Positions 25,770 through 34,550 of a stretch of 38,279 bases of DNA are shown here, in pieces (position 1 is the stretch's first letter; each line of letters starts with the position of its first letter). Both the position numbers and the translations under genes were made by a program. The DNA is from Aliarcobacter sp. (GTDB lineage Bacteria; Campylobacterota; Campylobacteria; Campylobacterales; Arcobacteraceae), in contig JAQVLW010000018.1 of NCBI GenBank assembly GCA_028703945.1, forward strand, positions 1 through 38,279, in the 5' to 3' direction. The notes under the pieces are model-generated. The model was not told where the DNA came from and made no database searches. It saw only the letters and a program-made list of their open reading frames with translations.

Positions 25770-26417
25770 ATGACTTGGGAAGATATAATTGAGAATGAAA
25801 AACAAAAACCTTATTATCAAAGTTTAAAAGAAGAAATTGATAGAAGATATGAAATAAGTACAGTTTTTCCAGAAAAACAAAACATATTTAAAGCTTTTTC
25901 TTTATCAAAAATTGAAGATTTAAAAGTTGTAATTCTAGGGCAAGACCCATATCATGGTTTTGGGCAAGCGCAAGGATTATCATTTTCAACTCCAAAAGAG
26001 ATAAAAAATCCACCATCAATGATGAATATTTTAAAAGAGATTAAAGATGATTTACAAAAAGATTCTATTTGTAGTGATGGAGATTTAACTCCTTGGGCAA
26101 AAGATGGAGTGTTACTTTTGAATACTATTCTAACAGTTGAAGAATCTCTTCCTAAGTCACATCATAAACTTGGATGGGAAATTTTTACAGATAATATAAT
26201 CAAATATATAAGTGATAATTGTGAAAATGTAGTTTTTTTACTTTGGGGAAGTCCTGCAATTTCAAAGTCAAAATTAATTAATACAAAAAAGCATCATATT
26301 TTAACTGCTCCACATCCAAGTCCACTTTCATCTTATCGTGGTTTTTTTGGATGTAAACATTTTTCCAAAACAAATAACATATTAAAAAGTTTAGGAAAAA
26401 AAGAGATAAATTGGTAA
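25770..26417 (+). CDS. ung: Uracil-DNA glycosylase (family 1)
   Basis: A 215-residue base-excision repair enzyme that removes uracil from DNA. Motif A is VVILGQDPYHG with catalytic D59, and motif B is HPSPLSSYRGFFG with H182. The LLWGSPA strand and the SFSTP uracil-pocket region are also in place. Length and motif spacing match Ung. It begins 23 nt after the strong terminator at 25713-25747 with AGGA before the ATG, so it needs its own promoter or read-through. It is convergent with the ygbA-like gene, stops 4 nt apart. Confidence 0.97.
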   Translation: MTWEDIIENEKQKPYYQSLKEEIDRRYEISTVFPEKQNIFKAFSLSKIEDLKVVILGQDPYHGFGQAQGLSFSTPKEIKNPPSMMNILKEIKDDLQKDSICSDGDLTPWAKDGVLLLNTILTVEESLPKSHHKLGWEIFTDNIIKYISDNCENVVFLLWGSPAISKSKLINTKKHHILTAPHPSPLSSYRGFFGCKHFSKTNNILKSLGKKEINW

Positions 26418-26421
26418 AATA

Positions 26422-26769
26422 CTATGAAAAAATATTTGAAAGTCTAGTTTTCATTTTAGAAAGAGATAATTTCATCGCTGAATAAATCATCATTTTAGCC
26501 ATATTTTTCCACTGAGGTTTTTCATAACATGGATTTGGACATTTTCTACATCTAGGTTTTATTTCATGTGGACATTGCTGAAGTCTTGAAAATGAGTAGT
26601 TTATAGATTCTGTACACTCTTTGCATAAAGTCAATTCAATATTAAAAAGATTTGATTTATATTCAAGAGTAATATTTTTTGTTTCTTGGTTACTATGTTT
26701 ATTGTGACAATAAGTTTCAAAAAAGTTTTTTAAAGTATTTATTTCTATTTCAAATTTTTCATTAGTCAT
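26422..26769 (-). CDS. YgbA_NO family protein (nitrosative-stress associated)
   Basis: The 115-residue protein has the Cys-rich pattern of the YgbA family: LCKECTES, then LQQCPH, then CRKCPNPCYEKPQWKNMAKMM with the family's C-P-x-x-C-Y ending. In enterobacteria ygbA is an NsrR-controlled gene induced by nitric oxide. An upstream TTG (26841) would add 24 residues but would run into the promoter region. ATG 26769 is preferred, with AGGA 11 nt upstream, a little far. It is divergent from a Crp/Fnr-type gene, with an FNR-like box between them, which supports a role in NO or low-oxygen response. Confidence 0.85.
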   Translation of the reverse strand: MTNEKFEIEINTLKNFFETYCHNKHSNQETKNITLEYKSNLFNIELTLCKECTESINYSFSRLQQCPHEIKPRCRKCPNPCYEKPQWKNMAKMMIYSAMKLSLSKMKTRLSNIFS

Positions 26770-26831
26770 GATAGTAGTTATCCTATGTAACTTAATTTTC
26801 AATATTTTTACATAAAATACGGAAATAGACC

Positions 26832-26845
26832 TTGACAACAATCAA
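26832..26845. promoter_or_regulatory. FNR/DNR-type binding site
   Basis: TTGAC-AACA-ATCAA matches the FNR/DNR consensus TTGAT-N4-ATCAA at 9 of 10 defined positions. It sits between the divergent ygbA-like gene and the Crp/Fnr gene, 14 nt before the latter's GTG. The regulator encoded next to it has the E-x-x-S-R recognition residues that read TTGAT, so self-binding is likely. Confidence 0.65.
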
Positions 26846-26859
26846 TAAAAAGGGAAATT

Positions 26860-27507
26860 GTGGAAAAAACAGGATTAGAAGATTTTTATTTTTTTAGTTT
26901 CTTAAAAGAAGAAGACCTTATTAGATTAAAAGAGATAAGTGTAAAAAAATATTTCAATAAAGATGAAATTCTTTTTTATAAAGGTGACGAAGCTAAATAC
27001 TTACATTTATTAATAAAAGGTATAGCAAAACTTTATACATACGACCACAAAGACAATGAAGTAATAATTCATAATTTAATGGCTCCATCTTTAATTGCAG
27101 AAATTGTAAATTATGAAGAGATGAGATTTCCTGCAAATTGTTCATTTGAAACTAAAGCTGAAGTATTATTAATAGATTATGAAAAGTTTAAAAAAGAGTT
27201 TTTATTAAAACCTGAAATTTCAATATTTTTTATAAAATCATTAACAAAAAAAATAAAAGCATTAGAAAGTTTCATAAACTATAATATAAGTTCAAATAGT
27301 ATAGAAAAAATTGCTAAATTTTTAGTTGATAATGAATCAATACTAATAAATTTAAAGCAAGTGAAAATTGCTCAAATATTAAATATTACTCCAGAAACTT
27401 TTTCAAGAAAACTTGCAAAACTAAAAAAAGAAGAAGTTATCCAAAATGAAAATGGGTATATAAAGATACTAGATTATTCAAAATTAAAACTTTATATAAA
27501 TAATTAA
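26860..27507 (+). CDS. Crp/Fnr-family transcription regulator (DNR/NNR-like)
   Basis: The 215-residue regulator has a cyclic-nucleotide-binding-type beta-barrel (about 10-125; FNKDEILFYKGDEAKYLHLL), a long dimer helix (about 128-150) and a C-terminal winged helix. The recognition helix TPETFSRKLAKLKKE contains the E-x-x-S-R triad that contacts TTGAT in FNR. Only one Cys is present (PANCSFETK), so it cannot hold an FNR-type 4Fe-4S cluster; DNR/NNR proteins that sense NO through haem are a better match. The start is GTG with AAGGGA 4 nt upstream. Its neighbour is a nitrosative-stress gene and an FNR-like box lies in the shared promoter. Confidence 0.9.
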   Translation: MEKTGLEDFYFFSFLKEEDLIRLKEISVKKYFNKDEILFYKGDEAKYLHLLIKGIAKLYTYDHKDNEVIIHNLMAPSLIAEIVNYEEMRFPANCSFETKAEVLLIDYEKFKKEFLLKPEISIFFIKSLTKKIKALESFINYNISSNSIEKIAKFLVDNESILINLKQVKIAQILNITPETFSRKLAKLKKEEVIQNENGYIKILDYSKLKLYINN

Positions 27508-27536
27508 GAAGAAATTAATGTCTTTTAAAATTATTT

Positions 27537-27545
27537 TGTTATAAT
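27537..27545 (+). promoter_or_regulatory. Extended -10 promoter of the ComEA-like gene
   Basis: TGTTATAAT is a full extended -10 (TGn plus TATAAT) 28 nt before the ATG, leaving a short leader with AAAAGGAG. No -35 match is needed for this promoter class. Confidence 0.65.
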
Positions 27546-27573
27546 TATTTAAACCATTTTAAAAGGAGAAAAA

Positions 27574-27924
27574 ATGAAAAGATTAGTTGCATTATTAATG
27601 TTATGTTGTTCTTTTTTGTTTGCAGAAATTAATTTACAAACAGCATCAAAAGAAGAATTAATGAGTGTTAAAGGTATTGGTGAGAAAAAAGCTGAGCAAA
27701 TCATTGAATACCGAAAAACAAACACAATCACAAAAGCTGATGATTTAAAAAATATCAAAGGTTTTGGAGATAGTATTGTTGGAAATGTAAAAGATGCAAA
27801 TCCAGTATCAAAAGAAAAAGTAAACAAAAAAGTTGAAGATAAAAAAGACGAGAAGAAAAAAGAATTAAATGGTGCGGTTGATAAAAAAATAGAAAAAGCT
27901 ACAAGTTTAGTACCAAAATTTTAG
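27574..27924 (+). CDS. Exported helix-hairpin-helix protein, ComEA-like
   Basis: A 116-residue protein with a signal peptide (MKRLVALLMLCCSFLFA) and one double helix-hairpin-helix unit (about 19-75; INLQTASKEELMSVKGIGEK, then LKNIKGFGDSIV). That fold binds DNA non-specifically in ComEA and related proteins. A Lys/Glu/Asp-rich tail of about 35 residues follows (KEKVNKKVEDKKDEKKKE). By family it is a periplasmic DNA receptor for natural transformation. The single-unit small form is common in epsilonproteobacteria, and the charged tail is the odd part. Its own promoter and terminator make it a single-gene unit. AAAAGGAG lies 6 nt before the ATG. Confidence 0.88.
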   Translation: MKRLVALLMLCCSFLFAEINLQTASKEELMSVKGIGEKKAEQIIEYRKTNTITKADDLKNIKGFGDSIVGNVKDANPVSKEKVNKKVEDKKDEKKKELNGAVDKKIEKATSLVPKF

Positions 27925-27958
27925 TCTAAAATGGGGAATTTCCTCATTTTAGATTTTT
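27925..27958 (+). terminator. Intrinsic terminator of the ComEA-like gene
   Basis: A 12-bp stem (27925-27936 with 27942-27953, one G-U pair) with loop AATTT is followed by five T residues. It starts immediately after the TAG stop codon. Confidence 0.9.
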
Positions 27959-28002
27959 ACTTCATTTATGCTAGAATCCTTAAAAATTAAATAAGGTTCT
28001 CT

Positions 28003-28431
28003 TTGAAATTCTCACCAAATGATATTTGTCCCTGTGGCTCTTTAAAAAAATATAAAAAGTGTTGTAAACCTTTTCACGATAAAATTACTTTCCCAAAAAC
28101 TGCACTTGAATTAATGAAATCAAGATTTTCTGCTTTTGCTGTTTTAATTGCGGATTATATAATTTTTACAACTCATGAGAATAATTCTGATTATATAAGT
28201 GATTTGAAATCATGGAATCAAGATATTATGAACTTTTCTAAAAATACAAGATTTGAAAGATTAGAAATTTTAGATTTTATTGAAGGGGAAGTTGAAAGTT
28301 TTGTGACATTTAAAGCTACTTTATTTCAAGATAATACTGATATTTCATTTATTGAAAAAAGTAGATTTTTAAAAGTAGAAGATAAATGGTTATATATTGA
28401 TGGACGATTTATAGATGAAGGAAAAAAATGA
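28003..28431 (+). CDS. YchJ-like SEC-C metal-binding protein
   Basis: A 142-residue protein starting with a SEC-C zinc-binding motif (CPCGSLKKYKKCC, residues about 9-21) followed by an NTF2-like YchJ middle domain (LMKSRFSAFAVLIADYIIFT through SRFLKVEDKWLYIDG). Its role is unknown; zinc-dependent protein binding is the usual guess. The start is TTG at 28003 with AAGG 6 nt upstream. Its last codons overlap yaaA by 4 nt (ATGA), so they are co-translated. A second C-terminal SEC-C motif, present in some YchJ proteins, is absent. Confidence 0.9.
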   Translation: MKFSPNDICPCGSLKKYKKCCKPFHDKITFPKTALELMKSRFSAFAVLIADYIIFTTHENNSDYISDLKSWNQDIMNFSKNTRFERLEILDFIEGEVESFVTFKATLFQDNTDISFIEKSRFLKVEDKWLYIDGRFIDEGKK

Positions 28432-29168
28432 AAATACTATTTTCTCCAAGTGAAACAAAAATAGCAGGTGGAAAAGAGATTCCTTTTGATAAAAATAGTT
28501 TTATTTTTCCAGAACTATATGAGAAAAGAATGGAAATTGTAAAACAATATAATGATTTCATTTTAAATGCCTCAAAAGAAGAGTTAATAAAACTTTTTGG
28601 AACAAAAAAAGAAGATGTATTAGCGCAATATTCAAAAGATTTATTTAAAACACCTACAACAAAAGTAATTCAAAGATATGATGGAGTTGCCTTTGATTAT
28701 TTAGAATATTCAAAATTAGAATCAAATGAAAAAGCTTATATAGATGAAAATGTTTTGATTTTTTCAAACCTTTTTGGGGTTTTAAAAGCAGGGGATAATG
28801 GACTTCCTGATTATAAATTAAAACAAGGGGAGACTTTCTCTAATTTAAAAATTGAGAAATTTTATAATGATAATTTCTCAAAAGTTTTAGATGAATATTT
28901 AAAAGATGAAGATATTATTGATTTAAGAGCTGGATTTTATGAAAAGTTTTACAAAATAGAAAAACCATATACAACTATGAAATTTATAAAAGATGGAAAA
29001 GTTGTAAGCCATTGGGCAAAAGCTTATAGGGGAATTATTTTAAAACTATTGGCTCAAAATGATATTAAAACGATTGATGAATTGATAAATATGAAAGTAG
29101 AAAATTTAAGAATCGAAGAGATAAAAAAAGTAAAAATTAAAACAGAAATTGTATATTCAATTATTTAA
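28428..29168 (+). CDS. yaaA: Peroxide stress protein YaaA (DUF328/UPF0246)
   Basis: The 246-residue protein has the YaaA landmarks in order: MKILFSPSETK at the start, IQRYDGVAFDYLEYSKL, LIFSNLFGVLKAGDNGLPDY, and the basic segment HWAKAYRGIILKLLAQ near the end. In E. coli YaaA lowers free iron and protects DNA and protein from Fenton damage under H2O2; it is a DNA-binding fold of unclear chemistry. It overlaps the YchJ-like gene by 4 nt and precedes the ZntB-type gene by 9 nt. Confidence 0.93.
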   Translation: MKILFSPSETKIAGGKEIPFDKNSFIFPELYEKRMEIVKQYNDFILNASKEELIKLFGTKKEDVLAQYSKDLFKTPTTKVIQRYDGVAFDYLEYSKLESNEKAYIDENVLIFSNLFGVLKAGDNGLPDYKLKQGETFSNLKIEKFYNDNFSKVLDEYLKDEDIIDLRAGFYEKFYKIEKPYTTMKFIKDGKVVSHWAKAYRGIILKLLAQNDIKTIDELINMKVENLRIEEIKKVKIKTEIVYSII

Positions 29169-29177
29169 AGGTTAAAG

Positions 29178-30146
29178 ATGATAAAAAAACCAGCAATAGC
29201 TTTTTTGCTCGATAAAAAAGGTGGAGCAATTGAGTTAAGTTATGAAGAATTAAATCATGTAGATAAAAATGGAAAAATATTATGGGTTCATTTTGATTAT
29301 TCAAGCCCTGAAGCAGTTGATTGGATTACAAATAAAAGTGAGATAGATTCTATCGCAATGGATGCACTTCTAACAGAAGAAACAAGACCTAGAACTACAC
29401 TTCTAAATGATTCAATACTAATTGCCCTAAGAGGTGTAAATTTAAATCCTAATTCAAAGCCTGAAGATATGGTTTCTATTAGATTATATATTTCTACTCA
29501 TTTAATAATTAGTACAAGAAAAAGAGATATTTTATCTGTTACAGAAATAATTGATATTCTAAAAAAAGGTATTGGACCAAAAAGTTCTTCAGAGTTTTTA
29601 ACGGAATTGATTTATAGAGTAACAGATAGAATGGAAGATGTTATAAATCAAATAGAAGATAGAACAAATGCTTTAGAAGAAAATTTGATTGATTCAACGG
29701 ATCTAAAATTTAGAAATGAGATATTATCAGTTAGAAGAGAAATTATTATATTAAGAAGATATTTATTTCCTCAAAAAGAGGCATTAAATAAGCTATATAA
29801 TGACAAAATTACTTGGATAAATGAATATGAAAGAATAGAAATAAGAGAGACAAATGACCAACTTATGAGGCATATTGAAGAGCTTGATACAATAAGAGAT
29901 AAAGTTTCGTTAATTCAAGAAGAATTAGCGAATTCATTAAGTGATCAAGTAAATAAAAAGATGTATATTTTATCTATTATTTCAGCAATATTTTTACCTC
30001 TTACATTTTTGACGGGACTTCTTGGAATAAATATAGGTGGAATTCCTGGTGCTCAAAATGATAATGCTTTTTACATCTTTTCAATAATTTTAGTTATGGT
30101 AACTAGTGTGCAATTTTATATTTTTAAAAAGAAAAAATGGCTTTAG
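29178..30146 (+). CDS. zntB: CorA/ZntB-type divalent cation transporter
   Basis: The 322-residue protein has a large soluble N-terminal domain (1-255) with a long stalk helix and two C-terminal membrane helices. The loop signature is GINIGGIPG rather than the GMN of CorA, which is the ZntB form. By family it moves Zn2+ (import with protons in E. coli ZntB), acting as a homopentamer. AAAGG lies 6 nt before the ATG. It is the third gene of the YchJ-yaaA operon. Its TAG stop overlaps the stop of the convergent DUF475 gene. Confidence 0.9.
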   Translation: MIKKPAIAFLLDKKGGAIELSYEELNHVDKNGKILWVHFDYSSPEAVDWITNKSEIDSIAMDALLTEETRPRTTLLNDSILIALRGVNLNPNSKPEDMVSIRLYISTHLIISTRKRDILSVTEIIDILKKGIGPKSSSEFLTELIYRVTDRMEDVINQIEDRTNALEENLIDSTDLKFRNEILSVRREIIILRRYLFPQKEALNKLYNDKITWINEYERIEIRETNDQLMRHIEELDTIRDKVSLIQEELANSLSDQVNKKMYILSIISAIFLPLTFLTGLLGINIGGIPGAQNDNAFYIFSIILVMVTSVQFYIFKKKKWL

Positions 30147-31162
30147 TGATTTTTATTATATTTTATTGATGAGTATAAAGATAATAAAATAAAAGAAATT
30201 CCAATAAGTCCTGTCAAAACTTCAGGAATCTGAAGCTTTGTACTTAAAAGCATAATAAAAGCTAATATTCCAATTGCATAATGAGCGCCATGTTCTAAAA
30301 AAATATAAGTATCTAGAGTTCCTTTTTCTACTAAATATATGGTTAGTGATCGAACAAACATAGCTCCAATTCCCAGACCAATCATAATGGTAACAATATT
30401 CTTAGTAATTGCAAAAGAGCCAATAACTCCATCAAATGAAAAAGAAGCATCTAAAACTTCTAAATATAAAAATCCTATAACACTTCCTTTTTTTATAAGA
30501 TTTTGAAGATTATTACTTCCTTTTTCTAATATTAAACAAATAAAATGAATAACTAAATAAACACTAATCCCCCAAATTCCAGCAATAAAAAAATCATATT
30601 TTTTTGAATCTTCAATAAAATAAAGAAAAAAGATTAATAAAATAAATGTTATAAGATATGGAATAATTTTGTTTTCCCCAAAACTTGATAATTTTTGTTC
30701 AAATTTTTTAGCCCAGAAAATCTTTCTTTTATTATCAAATAAGAAATTTAGAAATACCAAAAATAAAAACATACTTCCAAAAGAACAGACTTCAGAATGA
30801 TGTGAAATCAACTCTTTTGCATAAGTTTCTGGTTCATTTATGGCTAAATTAAATACTTCAATTAAACTAATACTTGTTGTGATCGAAACAATCAAAAGAG
30901 GGAAAAGTAGTCTCATTCCAAAAACTGCAATAAAAATCCCAACAGTTAGAAATGTTTTTTTCCAAAAATTATTCCAATTTTTTATTATTGAAGCATTTAC
31001 AATTGCATTATCAAAAGATAAGGAAATTTCCATAAGAATTAAAATTATAGTTAACCATAAAACATTTAAACTATTTGTTAATCCACCTTTTAGAAAAGCC
31101 AAATAACTTACCAAAATTAAAGAAAATAAAGTAAGAAAAAAGGATAATCTAAAATATTTCAA
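30143..31162 (-). CDS. DUF475 / TerC-like integral membrane protein
   Basis: The 339-residue protein has about nine membrane helices and two conserved acidic membrane motifs, EISLSFDNAIVNA near residue 45 and LEVLDASFSFDGVIGSFA about 225. These are the hallmark of the DUF475/TerC branch of LysE-like proteins, linked to metal ion export or tellurite resistance. The start is uncertain: TTG 31213 and ATG 31189 lie inside the mscS gene without a ribosome-binding site. TTG 31162, two bases after the mscS stop, gives the expected N-terminus (KYFRLSFFLTLFSLIL) and has AGAAGA upstream. It is the last gene of the secG-led operon. Confidence 0.88.
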   Translation of the reverse strand: MKYFRLSFFLTLFSLILVSYLAFLKGGLTNSLNVLWLTIILILMEISLSFDNAIVNASIIKNWNNFWKKTFLTVGIFIAVFGMRLLFPLLIVSITTSISLIEVFNLAINEPETYAKELISHHSEVCSFGSMFLFLVFLNFLFDNKRKIFWAKKFEQKLSSFGENKIIPYLITFILLIFFLYFIEDSKKYDFFIAGIWGISVYLVIHFICLILEKGSNNLQNLIKKGSVIGFLYLEVLDASFSFDGVIGSFAITKNIVTIMIGLGIGAMFVRSLTIYLVEKGTLDTYIFLEHGAHYAIGILAFIMLLSTKLQIPEVLTGLIGISFILLSLYSSIKYNKNH

Positions 31163-31163
31163 T

Positions 31164-32969
31164 TTAAATTTTTCTTCTAAAATGTACATCCATTTGAGGA
31201 AAAGGCATTTCAATACTATTTTCTTGTAAAGTGTTATAAATAAATATTAAAAAATCAGACATAGAAGAAGAACCTATTCCATCTTCATTTGGATTTTCAC
31301 TTATCCAAACGAGTAATTCAAAATCTATTGAACTAGCACCCATTAAAGTCATTCTTACTTTTGGTGATTTTTCCAAATTTGTTTTTATATAAATTAAATT
31401 ACTTTTTTCCAATGAATCTAAAATTATTTTAATTACATTTTCAATATTAGAACCATAAGCAATCCCAAAAGGAACATGAAGTCTTCTTACATCATCTGAA
31501 AATGTAAGATTTATTACATTTCCTTGAATTAAAGTTGCATTTGGGATTATAATATCAATATTATCAAAAGTTGTAATTACACTACTTCTCATATTAATTT
31601 GATCTACTTTTCCTCTTAAACCTGTACCGATTTCTATTATATTTCCAACTTGAATTGATTTTTCAAAAATTAGAATTATTCCTGAAATGAAATTTGATAC
31701 AATATTTTGTAAACCAAAACCGATACCAACTGATAAAGCTCCAACTAAAATTGTAAGAGAAGATAAATCAATACCTACAGATTTTAAACCAAATACAAAA
31801 GTCATAGCAACTAAAAAGTAATATCCAAGATTTGCTAACATTGTTCTTGTGGCAATAGAAGTACTTCTTAGATAATGTGTTTTAGCATTAGTGATTCTTT
31901 TTTTATAAAAAGTTGCAATTGAAAAACCAAAAATGAAAATCAGAAAGAATTTTGCAATAGCCAAAATAGATATTCCCTCTCCAATTGGAATAATAGGATT
32001 ATTTATTTCAGTCCAGCCAAATTTTATAATATCAATAAAACTTTGTTTTGTATCTGCAAAAGTAGTTTTTGTAACACCCAATCTTTCCCTTGATAAATAT
32101 TTAAAAAGTTCAGTTAGTGATTCATAATTGGTCGGATTATCTGATATAAATATTTGTAATTCATTATATAAGTTAAAATAAGTAGATTTTTTTTCTTTTA
32201 ATAATGGTAATAATTCTTCAATTTTTAAGTAAACAATTTGATTTATTAACTTTGATTTATCAATTTTTAATTGTTCTATTTGTAAATCAAGTGCTTTAAT
32301 TTTTCCATCGTTTTCAGTTATTTTTGCTTTATCATAAGAAAGTGATAATTTTTTCTCATCTTTTGTTAGGTCATTAAAACTTTCAAAAGATGTATCAATT
32401 CTATTTTTTAGATTTGCGTTAATATTAAACTCAACATTTTCTAAACTATCTAGTAATATCTTTTTAAAATTTGTAAGATATTTTGTATATTCATCAAGAG
32501 TAGATTTATTTTGGATATTTTTTAGTTTGTAATAAGCGTATAATAATTGCGAATTAATGGCAATTATTTCTTCTTTGGTAGTCAGTTTATCTATTTGTTC
32601 TTCTAGAAGATTTATTTTATTATTGTTATCATTGAATTCATTTTTTACTGAATTAAAGTTATCAACACTTTTTATATACTCTTTTACTTGTTGAATATAT
32701 GTTTCAACTGAACTTATTTCTTCAATATTTTGAAAAACAAAAGTATTTTCTTCTTTTATTATTGATTGAAGTTTTTTTAGTAATAAAAGTTGATATTCAA
32801 CTTGTTCTTTATCTTCAGGAGATAAAGAATTTTTAATAGAAGTGATTTTTTTTGTTTGATCTGAATAAACCTTTTCTAAACCTTCTTTTGTACTATCGTA
32901 CCAACTTTTATCAATGCTTAATGCAAATGATGTAGATATTAAAAATATAAATAAGAATATAATTCTCAT
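31164..32969 (-). CDS. MscS-family mechanosensitive channel with long periplasmic coiled-coil domain
   Basis: The 601-residue protein has a signal peptide (about 1-16), a helical, coiled-coil-rich periplasmic region (about 20-320), membrane helices near 325-350 and 370-400, and the pore helix. The MscS core is unmistakable: LVGALSVGIGFGLQNIVSNF, then EKSIQVGNIIEIG and the beta domain with IIIPNATLIQGNVINLT. It ends in the usual FPQMDVHFRR. By family it opens under membrane tension to release solutes on osmotic downshift. The large periplasmic part is like MscK/YbdG-type enlarged channels. The stop lies 2 nt before the preferred DUF475 start. Confidence 0.94.
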   Translation of the reverse strand: MRIIFLFIFLISTSFALSIDKSWYDSTKEGLEKVYSDQTKKITSIKNSLSPEDKEQVEYQLLLLKKLQSIIKEENTFVFQNIEEISSVETYIQQVKEYIKSVDNFNSVKNEFNDNNNKINLLEEQIDKLTTKEEIIAINSQLLYAYYKLKNIQNKSTLDEYTKYLTNFKKILLDSLENVEFNINANLKNRIDTSFESFNDLTKDEKKLSLSYDKAKITENDGKIKALDLQIEQLKIDKSKLINQIVYLKIEELLPLLKEKKSTYFNLYNELQIFISDNPTNYESLTELFKYLSRERLGVTKTTFADTKQSFIDIIKFGWTEINNPIIPIGEGISILAIAKFFLIFIFGFSIATFYKKRITNAKTHYLRSTSIATRTMLANLGYYFLVAMTFVFGLKSVGIDLSSLTILVGALSVGIGFGLQNIVSNFISGIILIFEKSIQVGNIIEIGTGLRGKVDQINMRSSVITTFDNIDIIIPNATLIQGNVINLTFSDDVRRLHVPFGIAYGSNIENVIKIILDSLEKSNLIYIKTNLEKSPKVRMTLMGASSIDFELLVWISENPNEDGIGSSSMSDFLIFIYNTLQENSIEMPFPQMDVHFRRKI

Positions 32970-32988
32970 GTTCTCTCTTTTTATTAAA

Positions 32989-34071
32989 TTAAATTTTTGT
33001 TTTTACAAAATAGAGTGCAATTAAAGATAATAGTGAAAATAAAGCACTAAAGATAAATAAAAACTCTCCATAAACAGCACCTGCAACAATAGCTCCTACA
33101 AATCCACCAAGACCATAAGCAACTCCATACATAAACTGTTGCGCTAATTTTTTATTTTCATATAAACTATATAAATAAATAATTACAGAACTATGATAAA
33201 GCCCAAATGAGAAAGCATGAATTGATTGCGTAAGAAATGTCACACCCAATGAATCAGGATATAAATATAATAATATCCATCTTAAAGTTGTAATTGTAAC
33301 ACAGAATTTTATGATTGTTAATAGATTGTTTTTTAAAAGTGGAGCTTGAAAATATAACATTAAGATTTCACAAATAACCCCAAAAGACCAAAGATATGAA
33401 GTCATTTCTAAACTCATTCCATGTTGAGTTTCATATATTGTAAAAAAATTATAAAAAGCACCAAAACTTATTTGCATAAAAAATAGACTCATCCAAAAAG
33501 GCCAATATTTTAAAAAAGAGAAAGGTTCACTATTTTTCTCAATTTTGTGTTCAATATCATATTTTAGTAAAGAAATAGCAAAAATTACAGTTAAAATATT
33601 TAAAACTAAATAATAATGAATTGCAATATAAGGTTGAGTTAAAAACCTTGCTAAAACTAAAGAGATTATCATAAAACCAATAGAGCCAAAAAGTCTAGAT
33701 TTCCCATATTTTTCTTTTCCAAGAGTTGAAATGGCGGTAACTTCTAAATATGGTAAAATCAAAGATAAACAAACTCCTAAAAGAGCATTGTTAAACATAA
33801 ATAAATAAAAATTTTCAATAGTTAAATAAAAACATGCAGATGAAATAATAGATAAATAAAGAGCAGTTTTAAACATTTTTTGATTTAATTCGATATGTTT
33901 TAAAAACATAAAAGGAGTTAAGAATCTCATTAAAGGTGCAAGTGCTAAAACAATACCAATATCAAAAGTACTATATCCAATATCCTGAAGTACCTTTGGT
34001 AAAAATATTACATAAACCCCAACAGCTGCAAAATAAAAAAAATAAAATGCAGATAAGTTAAAAAATAACAT
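32989..34071 (-). CDS. MFS transporter, HcaT/nucleoside-permease-like (MFS_1_like)
   Basis: The 360-residue protein is nearly all membrane, with about 11-12 helices. It begins with LSAFYFFYFAAVGVYVIFLP and has FGSIGFMIISLVLARFLTQP in the middle. These resemble the HcaT/LacY-like branch of the major facilitator superfamily (PF12832). The substrate is unknown. It is slightly short for an MFS protein (usual 380-400). Its ATG overlaps the RDD gene stop as TAATG, so it is translationally coupled inside the secG-pyrE operon. Confidence 0.85.
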   Translation of the reverse strand: MLFFNLSAFYFFYFAAVGVYVIFLPKVLQDIGYSTFDIGIVLALAPLMRFLTPFMFLKHIELNQKMFKTALYLSIISSACFYLTIENFYLFMFNNALLGVCLSLILPYLEVTAISTLGKEKYGKSRLFGSIGFMIISLVLARFLTQPYIAIHYYLVLNILTVIFAISLLKYDIEHKIEKNSEPFSFLKYWPFWMSLFFMQISFGAFYNFFTIYETQHGMSLEMTSYLWSFGVICEILMLYFQAPLLKNNLLTIIKFCVTITTLRWILLYLYPDSLGVTFLTQSIHAFSFGLYHSSVIIYLYSLYENKKLAQQFMYGVAYGLGGFVGAIVAGAVYGEFLFIFSALFSLLSLIALYFVKTKI

Positions 34072-34550
34072 TATTTATCGTTGATAATAATAGTGTTTGA
34101 AAGAATATCCTGAAATGTTTTTTTATCTTTATTAAAAAATGGAGTAAAAAGTAAAAAGATTGATACAACAGCAAATAGTGTTGTTATATATCTAACAAGA
34201 ACTTGAAGAACAGAAACTCTTTGTTTTGTCAAGTTATCAACAAGTTTTATATCATAAGCCTTAAGTCCTGGAGTTTGACCATTTTTTAACCAGAGAATAA
34301 GAATTATTATTGAATGAACAAAAAATATAATTCCCCAGCCCATTGCTCTATTTTGAGAAAATTCTTCACCACTTCCCATAATTAAATATATAACTATATA
34401 AAGGATAGGAGTAGTGATTAAAAAAGTATCTAATAAAAAAGCTTTTAGTCTTGATGGAAGAGATGCCAAATCACTTTTAGGTGATTTTATTTTAGAGTTA
34501 GATTTTTCTTCTAAACCTCTATTTTGTTTTACATCTCTCCATTTTGCCAT
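34071..34550 (-). CDS. RDD-family membrane protein
   Basis: A 159-residue protein with a charged cytoplasmic N-terminus (about 1-30), the RDD start LPSRLKAFLLDTFLITTPIL and three to four membrane helices. It also has the second family motif LKNGQTPGLKAYDIKLVD. Function is unknown in most bacteria; some RDD proteins act as Na+/H+ antiporters. It overlaps both neighbours by one base (TAATG at each end), so pyrE, RDD and the MFS gene form a coupled chain. Confidence 0.9.
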   Translation of the reverse strand: MAKWRDVKQNRGLEEKSNSKIKSPKSDLASLPSRLKAFLLDTFLITTPILYIVIYLIMGSGEEFSQNRAMGWGIIFFVHSIIILILWLKNGQTPGLKAYDIKLVDNLTKQRVSVLQVLVRYITTLFAVVSIFLLFTPFFNKDKKTFQDILSNTIIINDK

